Source of the DNA: Bosea sp. 124
GTDB lineage: Bacteria; Pseudomonadota; Alphaproteobacteria; Rhizobiales; Beijerinckiaceae
Assembly (NCBI RefSeq): GCF_003046175.1
Contig: NZ_PZZM01000001.1
Span: 1,001,001-1,065,000 of the forward strand
Reading direction: 5' to 3'
DNA length: 64,000 nucleotides
This document shows, piece after piece, positions 56,641-64,000 of this stretch. A program made the translations under genes and the position numbers. The notes beneath the pieces were generated by a model. That model was not told the DNA's origin, did not search any database, and saw nothing but the letters and a program-made list of their open reading frames with translations. The number at the start of each line of letters is the position of its first letter. The stretch's first letter is position 1.

Positions 56641-57499
56641 CTTTTGACGGGGTCTCTTGATTGGAATCAGGTCCGAAGGACTGATCCGCAGCCTCCATTG
56701 AGGACCGTTTTGATGGTTTTCCGACCGCCGCGAGTCCCCAAAGTGCGGGTTCGAGCCCTAGAACGGAACATGTTGCGATTGCACCCCTCAAAACGTGGGG
56801 GTGCAAGCCCAGAATCGGGGGTGCAATGCGGAGTAGGCTCCGGCATTCATTGGCGAAGACTCCGCCGCCCGCCCGTCGGTTTCAGCCCGAAAATGCGCGG
56901 TGGCGTCATGATAGGGGTGCAATCGAATCTTACGGGGAGCCGTCTACCGAAACCTCGGATGAGCTCGTTAAGGGCGCTTGTCCGGGCTTATCGTTCCGGC
57001 CTGACTGACGCATTGGACGCGACCTGACGCCGACCGCAGAAGCGGTAGTCGCGACGTCGGGCCTGCAGAGAGGGTTGTATTGGATATCGCCCTACACGGA
57101 CCGGCCGGTGAGCACGGCCTGCCGACGCGTGGTCGCGATGCGACGCATCCGGCCTGGATTACACTTTGCGATGCGACGGGCGTGCGGTGCCGAAAGGGCT
57201 GATCGCCTCAAGACTGTGAGCTTAACGTACCGCATTTTCACTTTAAATCGCTCGAAATCGCTTGAAAATTCAACAAAACTGACGCAGCTGCGGCTGGTTT
57301 CGACCGATCTGATTCGAAAAAGTGAAAACTTGGAACAAACGAGAAACACTCGTTGACGTGCGGTCGAAGTAGGGCATCCTTCACGTAAGCGGCTGCAAGC
57401 GCCGCGCTTCCCACCACCCCGGTCAGCAAGACGGGGGCGGCGCCCTGCGCCGTCACCGAGCGGCTATCTACGTCTCAAGCAGGATGAAACAGGGTCGCA
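56641..57499. other. Non-coding repeat-bearing and AT-rich region
   Basis: About 860 bases without a credible gene, though frames are open by chance. It carries four copies of a GGGGTGCAA element: inverted as TTGCACCCC at 56779-56787, then direct near 56798, 56817 and 56914. Around 57236-57350 there is a clearly AT-rich patch, with AAATCGCTCGA and AAATCGCTTGA as near-direct repeats. Together with the array just to the left, the layout (repeats, then AT-rich DNA, then unknown genes) resembles a plasmid or integrative-element replication/maintenance region. No initiator gene is recognisable here. Confidence 0.5.
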
Positions 57500-57997
57500 A
57501 TGGTCCAACGCGCCGAAAATCTGGGAGATCGGAATCGAGCTTTCCATCAGCAGGCTTGCGACGTCATCACGTCCGCCGATGGTGCAGCCCTCGACACGTT
57601 GACGATCCTTCAGGACCTGGAGGGTCTTTATCGCGAATGCCTCAGCTCTAAGTATGACGCGCAGTACGACTGTCAACACAGGCCTCTCTTCACTGAAGAT
57701 GCCGTTCGTGAGCTCATCGATGGGCTCATCTCGGCGCAGCTAGGGGTGCTGCGAGGCGATGTCGGCACGCGGACGGTGCACACGATCGTCGCCTCCGCTG
57801 AATCAGTCATGGGGAAGCATCCTAAAGCGCAGCGGGAGAGATCCCGGATTTCGGCCCGTCGCGACATAGCCCGCACGGCCCTGTGTCACGCGGTGATCAC
57901 GGCGATGGACGCAACGCTGAATGCGGTGATCTCGACGCGATTGTCAAAAGCCCGGGTATCTCGTCTTAAAAGCAGCAATCGCCATGCCCGGGCGTAA
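57500..57997 (+). CDS. Hypothetical protein, 165 aa
   Basis: Starts at ATG 57500. Sequence is mostly helical, with DVITSADGAALDTLTILQDL, LFTEDAVRELIDGLISAQLG and HTIVASAESVMGKHPKAQRE, and a basic C-terminus (STRLSKARVSRLKSSNRHAR). No family recognised. It overlaps the next gene by 14 bases. Position right after the origin-like region suggests plasmid or integrative-element ancestry. Confidence 0.6.
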   Translation: MVQRAENLGDRNRAFHQQACDVITSADGAALDTLTILQDLEGLYRECLSSKYDAQYDCQHRPLFTEDAVRELIDGLISAQLGVLRGDVGTRTVHTIVASAESVMGKHPKAQRERSRISARRDIARTALCHAVITAMDATLNAVISTRLSKARVSRLKSSNRHARA

Positions 57998-58508
57998 GAG
58001 TTTTCTCGATCGGTTTCGAATTGGATCGGGCCGGGCGCTGATCGGCTTGCCCGACGGTCCGCTGGCGTTCGCCAAGCGGAAAACTGAGACTGCCGGCGTC
58101 AAGAAGACCCGACGCAGGTCAAAGCCGGACGACCTTGAGCGACGGCTGATCTTGGCCGATCAGATCGGCCAGTTGCCTGAGCTCCTGGTCGGATATCTGC
58201 CGCGATTGTCCACCCATCATAGCTTCACCCTCGCTGAAGCAAACGACCTGGCGATGGAGCAAGGCGTCACGGTTTTCCGCCTGCTCGCTGATGGTGCAAA
58301 CATCATTGGCCTGTCGAAAGATGACCTCGACGAGTACGTCAGCGCCGAATTCTCCTCATTGAAAACTGAGGAAGTCGTCTCCGAACAAAACACCTTCCGC
58401 GCACCACCACGCCGCGCAGGTCCTCCCAAAAATTTCACCGCGATGTGCAGGGCGGTGACAAAACCATCCAATGAAGCGCCGTCGTTTGTGCTGGCGCGGG
58501 CGGCGTAA
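57984..58508 (+). CDS. Hypothetical protein, 174 aa, C-terminus possibly cut by IS21
   Basis: Basic N-terminal third (KRKTETAGVKKTRRRSKPDD) and a helical middle (ERRLILADQIGQLPELLVGY, FTLAEANDLAMEQGVTVFRL). From about residue 135 (NTFRAPPRRAGPPKNFTAMC) the composition changes to Arg/Pro-rich and the frame runs up to the start of the IS21 element, so the natural C-terminus may have been replaced. No family recognised; overlaps the preceding gene by 14 bases and so shares its transcript. Confidence 0.55.
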   Translation: MPGRKSFLDRFRIGSGRALIGLPDGPLAFAKRKTETAGVKKTRRRSKPDDLERRLILADQIGQLPELLVGYLPRLSTHHSFTLAEANDLAMEQGVTVFRLLADGANIIGLSKDDLDEYVSAEFSSLKTEEVVSEQNTFRAPPRRAGPPKNFTAMCRAVTKPSNEAPSFVLARAA

Positions 58509-58553
58509 AAGCCATCCATTTGGATAGGCTGATCCCTTTTGGGGTTGGCGGGG

Positions 58554-60053
58554 ATGTTCGCGGTGGAGGTCTACGCGGCGGTTCGGCAGTTCGTGTTCAA
58601 TCAGGGGAAGAGCCGCCGGGAGGCGGCGCGTGTTTTTGGTCTGAGCCGCGAGACGATTGCGAAGATGTGCCGGTTCTCGCTGCCGCCGGGGTACACGCGA
58701 ACGAAGCCTGCCGGGAAGCCGAAGTTGGGTCCGTTGCTGCCGGTGATCGACGCAATCCTGGAGGCTGACCGGAGCGCGCCGGTGAAGCAGCGCCATACGG
58801 CCAAGCGGATCTTCGAGCGCCTGCGCGACGAGCATGGTTTCGCTGGCGGCTACACGGTGGTGAAGGATTACGTGCGGATCGGCCGGGCGCGTGGGCGCGA
58901 GACCTTCGTGCCGCTGGCGCATCCGCCGGGACACGCCCAGGTGGATTTCGGCGAGGCGATCGCGGTGATTGGCGGGGTTCGGCAGAAGATCCATTTCTTC
59001 TGCATGGACCTGCCGCAGTCGGACGCCTGCTTCGTGAAGGCCTATCCCCGCGAGACGACGGAAGCGTTCCTGGACGGCCATGTCTCGGCCTTCGGCTTCT
59101 TCGAAGGGGTGCCGCTGTCGATCCTGTACGACAACACGCGCATCGCGGTGGCGAAGATCTGCGGCGACGGCAAGCGCGAGCGAACCCGCGCCTTCACCGA
59201 GCTGGTCAGCCATTATCTGTTCCGGGATCGCTTCGGCCGTCCAGGCAAGGGCAACGACAAGGGCAAGGTCGAGGGCCTGGTGAAGTACGCCCGCTCCAAC
59301 TTCATGACGCCGATCCCGGTGGTGGCAAGCTTTGAGGCGCTGAACGCCAGGCTGGCTGAGCGTTGCCGTCTCCGGCAGGGGGAACGAGCCGGGCGGCATG
59401 CCGGGACGATCGGAGAACGGCTTGTCGCCGATCTGGCGGCGTTGCGCGACCTGCCGGCCGTGCCGCTGGAGCCGTGCGAGAAGCGCAGCGCGCGGGTCTC
59501 CTCGACCGCATTGGTGCGCTACCGCTCAAACGATTACTCCGTGCCCACAGCTTACGGCTTTCAGGATGTCGTGGTGAAGGGCTTCGTCGATGCGGTCGTG
59601 ATCCTGTGCGGTGGCGCCGAGATTGCCCGTCACCCGCGCTGCTATGGCGAAGGCGTGTTCGTCTCCAACCCACTGCATTATCTCGCCCTGATCGAGACCA
59701 AGCCCAATGCGCTCGACCAGGCGGCGGCGCTCCAGGGCTGGGATCTGCCCGAGGCCTTCCAGCACCTGCGCCATCTGCTGGAGGCGCGCATGGGCAACCG
59801 TGGCAAGCGCGAGTTCATCCAGGTGCTGCGGCTGATGGAGGCGATGCCGCGAGATATGGTGACCTTCGCGGTGACCGAGGCGATCCGCCTCGGTGCCATC
59901 GGCTTCGACGCGGTCAAGCTGATCGCGCTGGCGCGGATCGAGCGCAGGCCCGCCCGTCTCGACCTGTCGGCCTATCCCCATCTGCCGAGGACGACGGTCA
60001 GGACAACCGCGGCCGCCGACTATGCCGTGCTCCTGCCGGAGGAAGCGGCATGA
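58554..60053 (+). CDS. istA: IS21-family transposase IstA
   Basis: 499 residues from ATG 58554 (MFAVEVYAAVRQFVFNQGKS). HTH: SRREAARVFGLSRETIAKMC. DDE core: Asp in PGHAQVDFGEAIAVIGG, Asp in PLSILYDNTRIAVAKI and Glu in GKGNDKGKVEGLVKYARSNF. C-terminal region ARVSSTALVRYRSNDYSVPT is also typical. Intact. Its stop overlaps the istB start (ATGA at 60050-60053). Confidence 0.95.
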   Translation: MFAVEVYAAVRQFVFNQGKSRREAARVFGLSRETIAKMCRFSLPPGYTRTKPAGKPKLGPLLPVIDAILEADRSAPVKQRHTAKRIFERLRDEHGFAGGYTVVKDYVRIGRARGRETFVPLAHPPGHAQVDFGEAIAVIGGVRQKIHFFCMDLPQSDACFVKAYPRETTEAFLDGHVSAFGFFEGVPLSILYDNTRIAVAKICGDGKRERTRAFTELVSHYLFRDRFGRPGKGNDKGKVEGLVKYARSNFMTPIPVVASFEALNARLAERCRLRQGERAGRHAGTIGERLVADLAALRDLPAVPLEPCEKRSARVSSTALVRYRSNDYSVPTAYGFQDVVVKGFVDAVVILCGGAEIARHPRCYGEGVFVSNPLHYLALIETKPNALDQAAALQGWDLPEAFQHLRHLLEARMGNRGKREFIQVLRLMEAMPRDMVTFAVTEAIRLGAIGFDAVKLIALARIERRPARLDLSAYPHLPRTTVRTTAAADYAVLLPEEAA

Positions 60054-60916
60054 CCAGTAACACCAGCGACGCGATGCCGGCGGGAACGACCAGCGGCACG
60101 CCGCAGGTCCTGCTGGCGCATCATCTCAAGCAGCTGAAGCTGCCGACGGTGCTGCGCGAGTACGACAAGGTCGCCCGCGAATGCGCGCGCGATGGCGTCG
60201 ATCATCCGCGCTATCTGCTGCGCCTGATCGAGCTCGAACTGATCGACCGCGAGCGCCGCACGGTCGAGCGGCGCATCCGGGCGGCGCGCTTCCCGGCGGT
60301 GAAGAGCTTCGACACCTTCGACTTCGCCGCCATCCCCGACCTCAACAAGATGCTCGTCCTGGAGCTGGCACGCTGCGGTTATCTCCTGCGCCGGGAGAAC
60401 ATCATCGCGCTCGGCAATAGCGGCACCGGCAAGACCCATGTCGCGCTCGCACTTGGCCTGGCGGCTTGCCAGAAAGGCTTCTCCGTCACGTTCACGACGG
60501 CGGCTTCTCTGGTCAACCAGTTGCTGGAGGCCCGCGACGAGCGCCGCCTGCTCAAGCTTCAGCGCGATCTGCAGGCGGTCAAGCTGCTCATCGTCGACGA
60601 ACTTGGCTACGTGCCGTTGTCGCCGACCGGAGCCGAGCTCTTGTTCGAGACCTTCTCGCAACGCTACGAGCGCGGCTCGACCATCGTCACCTCGAACCTG
60701 CCCTTCGAGGACTGGACCTCGGTCCTGGGATCGGAGCGTCTCACCGGCGCACTGCTCGACCGGCTCACCCACCACGTCAGCATCCTGGCCATGAACGGCG
60801 ACAGCTACCGGCTCAAACAATCCGCCGGCCGACGCCGCGCTATCGCCGCGGCGGAGCAAAACCAGGCCACCGTCGAGCACATCGATCCAAACACCGGCGA
60901 GATCACCGAAAGCTGA
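60050..60916 (+). CDS. istB: IS21-family ATP-binding protein IstB
   Basis: 288 residues. AAA+ ATPase with Walker A ALGNSGTGKTHVALALG, Walker B LLIVDELGYVPLSPTGAELL and sensor region STIVTSNLPFEDWTSVLGSE. It assembles with IstA and directs target choice. The gene is intact; the last codons (EQNQATVEHIDPNTGEITES) are followed by a perfect palindrome. Confidence 0.95.
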   Translation: MTSNTSDAMPAGTTSGTPQVLLAHHLKQLKLPTVLREYDKVARECARDGVDHPRYLLRLIELELIDRERRTVERRIRAARFPAVKSFDTFDFAAIPDLNKMLVLELARCGYLLRRENIIALGNSGTGKTHVALALGLAACQKGFSVTFTTAASLVNQLLEARDERRLLKLQRDLQAVKLLIVDELGYVPLSPTGAELLFETFSQRYERGSTIVTSNLPFEDWTSVLGSERLTGALLDRLTHHVSILAMNGDSYRLKQSAGRRRAIAAAEQNQATVEHIDPNTGEITES

Positions 60917-60930
60917 TCAGAAACGAACGC

Positions 60931-60974
60931 GACGATAAGCCAAGGGCCCCGATCGGGGCCCTTGGCTTATCGTC
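60931..60974. terminator. Perfect 44-base palindrome after istB
   Basis: Bases 60931-60974 form a perfect inverted repeat with no spacer, centred at 60952/60953; the left arm begins GACGATAAGCCAAGGGCCCC. It lies 14 bases after the istB stop and would make a very stable hairpin in RNA on either strand. A second perfect repeat brackets it: GGCGGAGCAAAACCAGGCCA at 60850-60869 and its reverse complement at 60990-61009. Likely a terminator that also protects the element from read-through. Confidence 0.75.
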
Positions 60975-61040
60975 CTCCGGCGCCATCGCTGGCCTGGTTT
61001 TGCTCCGCCACGCTGGCCTGGAAACCGACCGCCGTTGACA

Positions 61041-61267
61041 AGGCGCGTCCTGAGATCCGCGCGGTGTTCTCGGATATCGAGATGCCCGAATCGATGGACG
61101 GCCTGAAGTTGATCCATGCCGTCCGCAAGCGTTGGCCACCGGCGGTCCTGATCTTGGCGTCGGGACGCGTTACGCCGTTGGTCACAGACATGCCGGAGAT
61201 GACGGTCTTCCTCGGAAAGCCGTATGCTGAACGGGATCTGCTGAAGGTTCTTGAAGAAATCGACTAG
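61041..61267 (+). pseudogene. Response regulator fragment beheaded by IS21
   Basis: The frame from 61041 reads KARPEIRAVFSDIEMPESMD, GLKLIHAVRKRWPPAVLILA, MTVFLGKPYAERDLLKVLEE. This is the second two thirds of a receiver domain, with the phospho-acceptor Asp in FSDIEMP and the Lys in LGKPY. The N-terminal acidic pair and first helix are missing; IS21 sequence precedes it directly. Receivers of the CheY-like group common in Hyphomicrobiales end in this way. Confidence 0.8.
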
Positions 61268-61652
61268 ACAGGGCCTTCGTCACGGCGGCAACAATCTTGA
61301 CGCTAGTCGCCGGCTTGCCAAGCTAGGTGCCCTTTAGGAACACGGGGGTCGATCGCGCTCTCGGTCGGCTCGCTTCCGGAAAAACCACGAACGGGCTGCC
61401 CATGTCGTGGAGACGCTGCGCGACGAGTTCGCACGACCCGTCCTGGAGGTCGACGTCAAGAAGCGCTACGTCCCCCTGGTTTGCCTTCAGCCATTCCATG
61501 GCACTGGCGCAGGTTGCTAATGTGCCCGCCAACTCGAACCCAGCATCGGTCAGGATGCCTTCGACGTCCAATGCGATGATCGGCTCGTCTTCGACGATGA
61601 GCACCCTCGACCGGGGCTGCATCGATTGCATGTGCTGGGGTTCTAAAATCAC
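61263..61652 (-). pseudogene. CheY-like response regulator with in-frame TAG
   Basis: Starts at GTG 61652 or ATG 61631 and reads SRVLIVEDEPIIALDVEGIL, DVALLDVDLQDGSCELVAQR, GSPFVVFPEASRPRARSTPV, FLKGT, then TAG at 61323-61325. In the same frame it continues LGKPATSVKIVAAVTKALSS, the usual end of these single-domain receivers, where KGTW.(G/S)KP is the common form. TGG to TAG is the obvious change (CCAGG to CTAGG on the plus strand). The stop removes the conserved Lys of the receiver. Confidence 0.8.
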
Positions 61653-61790
61653 TTGTCGCAGTTTGGACCGCCTAATGCCTGCACGGTAGCCCTGTTTCGT
61701 CAGCCGAGTCGATCCCCGTGACGTCCACGCCGATGTGGCGACATGCCTCTAACACCTTGGCCAGCACTTCAAATAGCTACCGCGACTTCA

Positions 61791-61858
61791 CTAGCCCTCC
61801 GATTGGCTGCGGCAGTACATCCGTGGCGACGCGATCCAATGGAGAGCAGGCAGGCGCC
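61791..61858 (-). repeat. Dispersed non-coding repeat, copy B
   Basis: Read on the minus strand from 61858, it matches 2204-2267: GGCGCCTGCCT, CTCTCCATTGGATCGCG, TCGCCACGG, GCAGCCAATCGGA and GGGCTAG, with one short indel. It lies in the 270-base gap between the broken response regulator and the membrane-protein gene, which otherwise shows no gene. Confidence 0.65.
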
Positions 61859-61922
61859 CGGCCTTGGGAGGAATTTGGGCGCCGCCGTGAGAACGAGGTG
61901 TTGGCGTGTTTAGCTCGGTCGC

Positions 61923-62792
61923 TCAACGCGCAAACACGTCGATCTCTTCGTCGCGATGACGGCCGCCCAAGATGGCCGCGAGATAGGCCGCGGCAGCGCC
62001 GACGAGCAGTACGGCCGCCGTCATGAATGCAACGATGACGCCCGTCTTCCGTGCTTTCTCGGCCGCCTGCTTGGCTGTCTCCTTCGCCTGATTCAGCCGA
62101 GCATAGGCATCGTCGATCCGCTTCTCTGCTTCGGCCTGCGGGATGTTCATACGCACCGCCATGCGTGATGCGATGTATCCGCGATCCGCCCCATCGAGAC
62201 TGCCACTCGCCAGGCTGCGGACAAGAATACGGGAAGCTTCATCACGCTCGCCCTGTGTCACAGGCTCAGTGCCATTCGCACGCATAATGCTATCGACGGC
62301 TGACGCGAGCGGATCAGCCTGCTGGCTGATAAGAGCGCCAGCTCCGCCAGCCGCTGCGGCAGCACCAGTCGCCGCTGTCTTTGCCGCGCCAACAAGCGAC
62401 GATGAAGTCAGGAAAGCAACAAGCAGCGCACCGACCGCCCAGACCACCAGCCCGTGGGCGCCGTCCCGGACGCCGCGCTCATGTGAGCTGGAATCTGCCA
62501 GTGGCTTGCGCATCCTGCCGGCGAGATAGCCGCCCGCGCCGCAGGCTGAGACTGTTATCCAGAGCGCCCACAACGCACCCGCGATGGCGAGCGCTACGAA
62601 GCTCGTGGATCGCGCGGCGTCAGCGGAAACCAGCGACAGGCCAATGGCTGAACCGAAGGCCGCCATCAGGGTCGAGATAGCGGCGGAGAGAACCGCCCCC
62701 CCGAGGATAGGGCTCCACTCAAGATACGATCCAGAAGGTGCTTCGGAGCCGGGAGGGGTGACAACAACGACGTCGGTTGAACCGAGTGACAT
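61923..62792 (-). CDS. Multi-pass membrane protein of unknown function
   Basis: 289 residues from ATG 62790-62792. Two N-terminal spans (SPILGGAVLSAAISTLMAAF, ALAIAGALWALWITVSACGA) with Gly/Ala-rich packing, a third (HGLVVWAVGALLVAFLTSSS), a helical soluble region with ILVRSLASGSLDGADRGYIA and ARLNQAKETAKQAAEKARKT, and a last span (GVIVAFMTAAVLLVGAAAAY). Such proteins are widespread and uncharacterised in Hyphomicrobiales. It begins 10 bases after the 24-residue peptide gene. Confidence 0.78.
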   Translation of the reverse strand: MSLGSTDVVVVTPPGSEAPSGSYLEWSPILGGAVLSAAISTLMAAFGSAIGLSLVSADAARSTSFVALAIAGALWALWITVSACGAGGYLAGRMRKPLADSSSHERGVRDGAHGLVVWAVGALLVAFLTSSSLVGAAKTAATGAAAAAGGAGALISQQADPLASAVDSIMRANGTEPVTQGERDEASRILVRSLASGSLDGADRGYIASRMAVRMNIPQAEAEKRIDDAYARLNQAKETAKQAAEKARKTGVIVAFMTAAVLLVGAAAAYLAAILGGRHRDEEIDVFAR

Positions 62793-62802
62793 GGCGATAC
62801 CC

Positions 62803-62877
62803 TTAGCGCAGACCGAGGAAAGACAGGATGGCCAGGACGACCACGACGAGACCGACGAGATAGATGATACTGTCCAT
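62803..62877 (-). CDS. 24-residue membrane peptide
   Basis: ATG 62875-62877 to TAA 62803-62805: MDSIIYLVGLVVVVLAILSF then LGLR. A single hydrophobic span with a charged end, preceded by GGGGGC. It ends 10 bases before the larger membrane-protein gene and probably shares its transcript. The peptide is shaped like the small membrane proteins that modulate larger partners. Confidence 0.6.
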   Translation of the reverse strand: MDSIIYLVGLVVVVLAILSFLGLR

Positions 62878-63050
62878 GACAGCCCCCAATTGCAGGCGCG
62901 CCAATGCGCAGGTGCTGGCTTAACCACAGGGCTGGGTGAGATGTTCCGCGCATTCGTGCCACTGGACGAGCGGTAACGAGCCGGATCAATTGAAGGGTTC
63001 GGAACTGTTCGACCCGAACGATGGTGAGGCTCTGCCGAGGAGGTCACGTC

Positions 63051-63281
63051 ATGCCGGAAACTGTCGCCAGCGATGAGGCGTTGGATCAGGAGAGTCTCGA
63101 TACGAAAACGTCTCCCGGACGCTTTCGGCCTTTTGGCGGCTTTTTGAAGCTGATCGTGGCGGTGGACTCATCGCGCTCGCCTCTCAGCCGGTTTCGGGCA
63201 GGCGCGACCCTACTTGCCCTGCTGGCCGCATTTGCAGGCGCCGGATATTTCCTACCGGCCTACTTCTCGCAGTATTTCTGA
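63051..63281 (+). CDS. Small single-pass membrane protein, paralogue of the one at 2344-2640
   Basis: 76 residues from ATG 63051 with CGAGGAGG upstream. GRFRPFGGFLKLIVAVDSSR, then a hydrophobic span (ATLLALLAAFAGAGYFLPAY) and FSQYF at the end. Same blocks as the protein at 2344-2640 with a different, acidic N-terminus. Located 129 bases before the MlaD-like gene on the same strand. Function unknown. Confidence 0.75.
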   Translation: MPETVASDEALDQESLDTKTSPGRFRPFGGFLKLIVAVDSSRSPLSRFRAGATLLALLAAFAGAGYFLPAYFSQYF

Positions 63282-63410
63282 AGCCTTCCTGCTAGACCGG
63301 CATATGCCTGATTTGATGGGCATGGCGACCGGCCATTATCGAACGATGGCTTGTTCAGGCAGCGGCTGACCATCCCGCCTGCTGATCGAGTTGAAGGAAG
63401 CTATATCGGT

Positions 63411-64000
63411 ATGAAATCGCAAGCGAGTCATGCGCTGGTGGGGCTGTTCACGCTGGCGATTGTGGCTGGGTTGTTCGGGTTCGTTTACTGGTTCAACACC
63501 GGCAGCGCCGACAAAATGACGGACGTCCGCCTCATCTTTAACGATAAGGTCTCGGGCCTGGCGCGCGGTACGAGCGTGCTGTTCAACGGGCTGCGCGTTG
63601 GTGAGGTGACCCATATTGGCCTGCAGCCCGACGACCCGCGCCAGATCTATGCTGTCATCAGGGTTGATCGGTCGGCGCCCTTGCGTGTCGATACCCGTGC
63701 GCGAGTTGAGGCGCAGGGACTCGCGGGCGTCGCCGCCGTCCAGCTGCTCGGTGGCGATCCGAATTCTCCGGTCTTGACCAAGCTGGAGGGGCAACCCCTT
63801 CCGACCATTCTTGCCGAGCCGTCCGAAAGCATCTTTGAAACCGTGCGTAGCGTTGCCAAACGCGCCGACGAGGCACTCGACGGCATTGAAGCCGCGGTCA
63901 AGGCAAACGCGGGATCAATTGGCGATACGATCAGAAATACGGAAGAGTTTTCGGCTTGGCTCCGCGGCAATTCCGATTCTGTCGCGAGCTTCATGAAAAA
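63411..64000 (+). CDS. MlaD/MCE-family lipid transport protein, cut by window edge
   Basis: The frame opens at ATG 63411 after GAAGGAAG and stays open to the end (196 codons). N-terminal signal-anchor (HALVGLFTLAIVAGLFGFVY) followed by the MCE domain: DVRLIFNDKVSGLARGTSVL, FNGLRVGEVTHIGLQPDD, RVEAQGLAGVAAVQLLGG. Then a helical region (ESIFETVRSVAKRADEALDG). MCE proteins form rings that carry phospholipids between membranes. MlaE- and MlaF-type genes, which normally precede it, are not in the window, so they would have to lie elsewhere. Confidence 0.88.
   Translation, partial: MKSQASHALVGLFTLAIVAGLFGFVYWFNTGSADKMTDVRLIFNDKVSGLARGTSVLFNGLRVGEVTHIGLQPDDPRQIYAVIRVDRSAPLRVDTRARVEAQGLAGVAAVQLLGGDPNSPVLTKLEGQPLPTILAEPSESIFETVRSVAKRADEALDGIEAAVKANAGSIGDTIRNTEEFSAWLRGNSDSVASFMK

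Larger units (their letters stand above)
58487..61040 (+). mobile_element. IS21-family insertion sequence (left end uncertain)
   Basis: Contains intact istA and istB with a four-base overlap. The right end region after istB has direct copies of CGCTGGCCTGG at 60987-60997 and 61011-61021, as expected for multiple terminal repeats of IS21 elements, and closes near TTGACA at 61040. A response regulator gene resumes there without its N-terminus. The left end is set at TGTGCTGGCGCG (58487) by composition only, since no matching inverted repeat was found. About 2.5 kb, the normal size. Confidence 0.7.

Overview
The window is GC-rich DNA from an alphaproteobacterium. The gene families (ribose-type and amino-acid-type ABC operons, FixJ-like regulators, DUF4405, XapX, many tiny conserved proteins) fit Hyphomicrobiales such as Bosea or Methylobacterium relatives. 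There is no rRNA or tRNA in the window, so this placement is an inference from protein content.

Layout. 1-6.7 kb: a SRAP (YedK/HMCES-like) gene cut by the left edge, a set of small proteins including one duplicated family, two small secreted proteins and a TPR-caspase protease. 7.2-17.1 kb: an efflux/resistance module with a truncated IS3 element on one side and a tyrosine recombinase on the other. A TetR gene heads a leftward operon (MFS exporter, FabF-like ketosynthase, SDR) and is divergent from an RND adaptor-pump pair. A 12-bp inverted repeat lies between the two promoters. 17.3-24.5 kb: a sugar or polyol module (Gfo/Idh/MocA dehydrogenase, binding protein, permease, ATPase, ROK regulator, divergent TIM-barrel isomerase). 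24.7-33.7 kb: a LysR-centred cluster of exported redox and hydrolase proteins (aldo/keto reductase, flavodoxin-like protein, DUF4405 membrane cytochrome, cytochrome P460-like protein, hydroxynitrile-lyase-like cupin, CMD protein, three alpha/beta hydrolases). 33.9-35.4 kb: a complete IS1182-type element.

35.5-45.4 kb: a carboxylate/hydroxy-acid catabolic island (RraA-like aldolase, 2-hydroxyacid dehydrogenase, amino-acid-type ABC importer, FMN hydroxy-acid oxidase) divergent from two tandem LysR genes and an AtuA-DUF4387 pair. 45.5-55.7 kb: a long leftward gene train headed by a MASE4-type histidine kinase and a FixJ-type regulator, then isochorismatase, hydrolase, XapX, amidohydrolase, DoxX, MFS and porin genes. 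55.8-61.3 kb: a patchwork of an aldo/keto reductase fragment, a 1.3-kb non-coding repeat region that looks like a plasmid or integrative-element origin, two unknown genes, an IS21 element and a beheaded response regulator. 61.3-64 kb: a broken response regulator, a 24-residue membrane peptide, a multi-pass membrane protein, a second copy of the small protein seen near 2.5 kb, and the start of an MlaD/MCE gene.

Two features stand out. First, 56350-56638 holds five hairpins, each followed by a conserved GTGCCC box, with AT-rich DNA downstream. Second, several genes are broken by single changes. Three of these are in-frame TAG codons that each fit a C-to-T change in CCAG, two of them in full CCWGG contexts, as expected either from 5-methylcytosine deamination or from methylation-linked basecall error.
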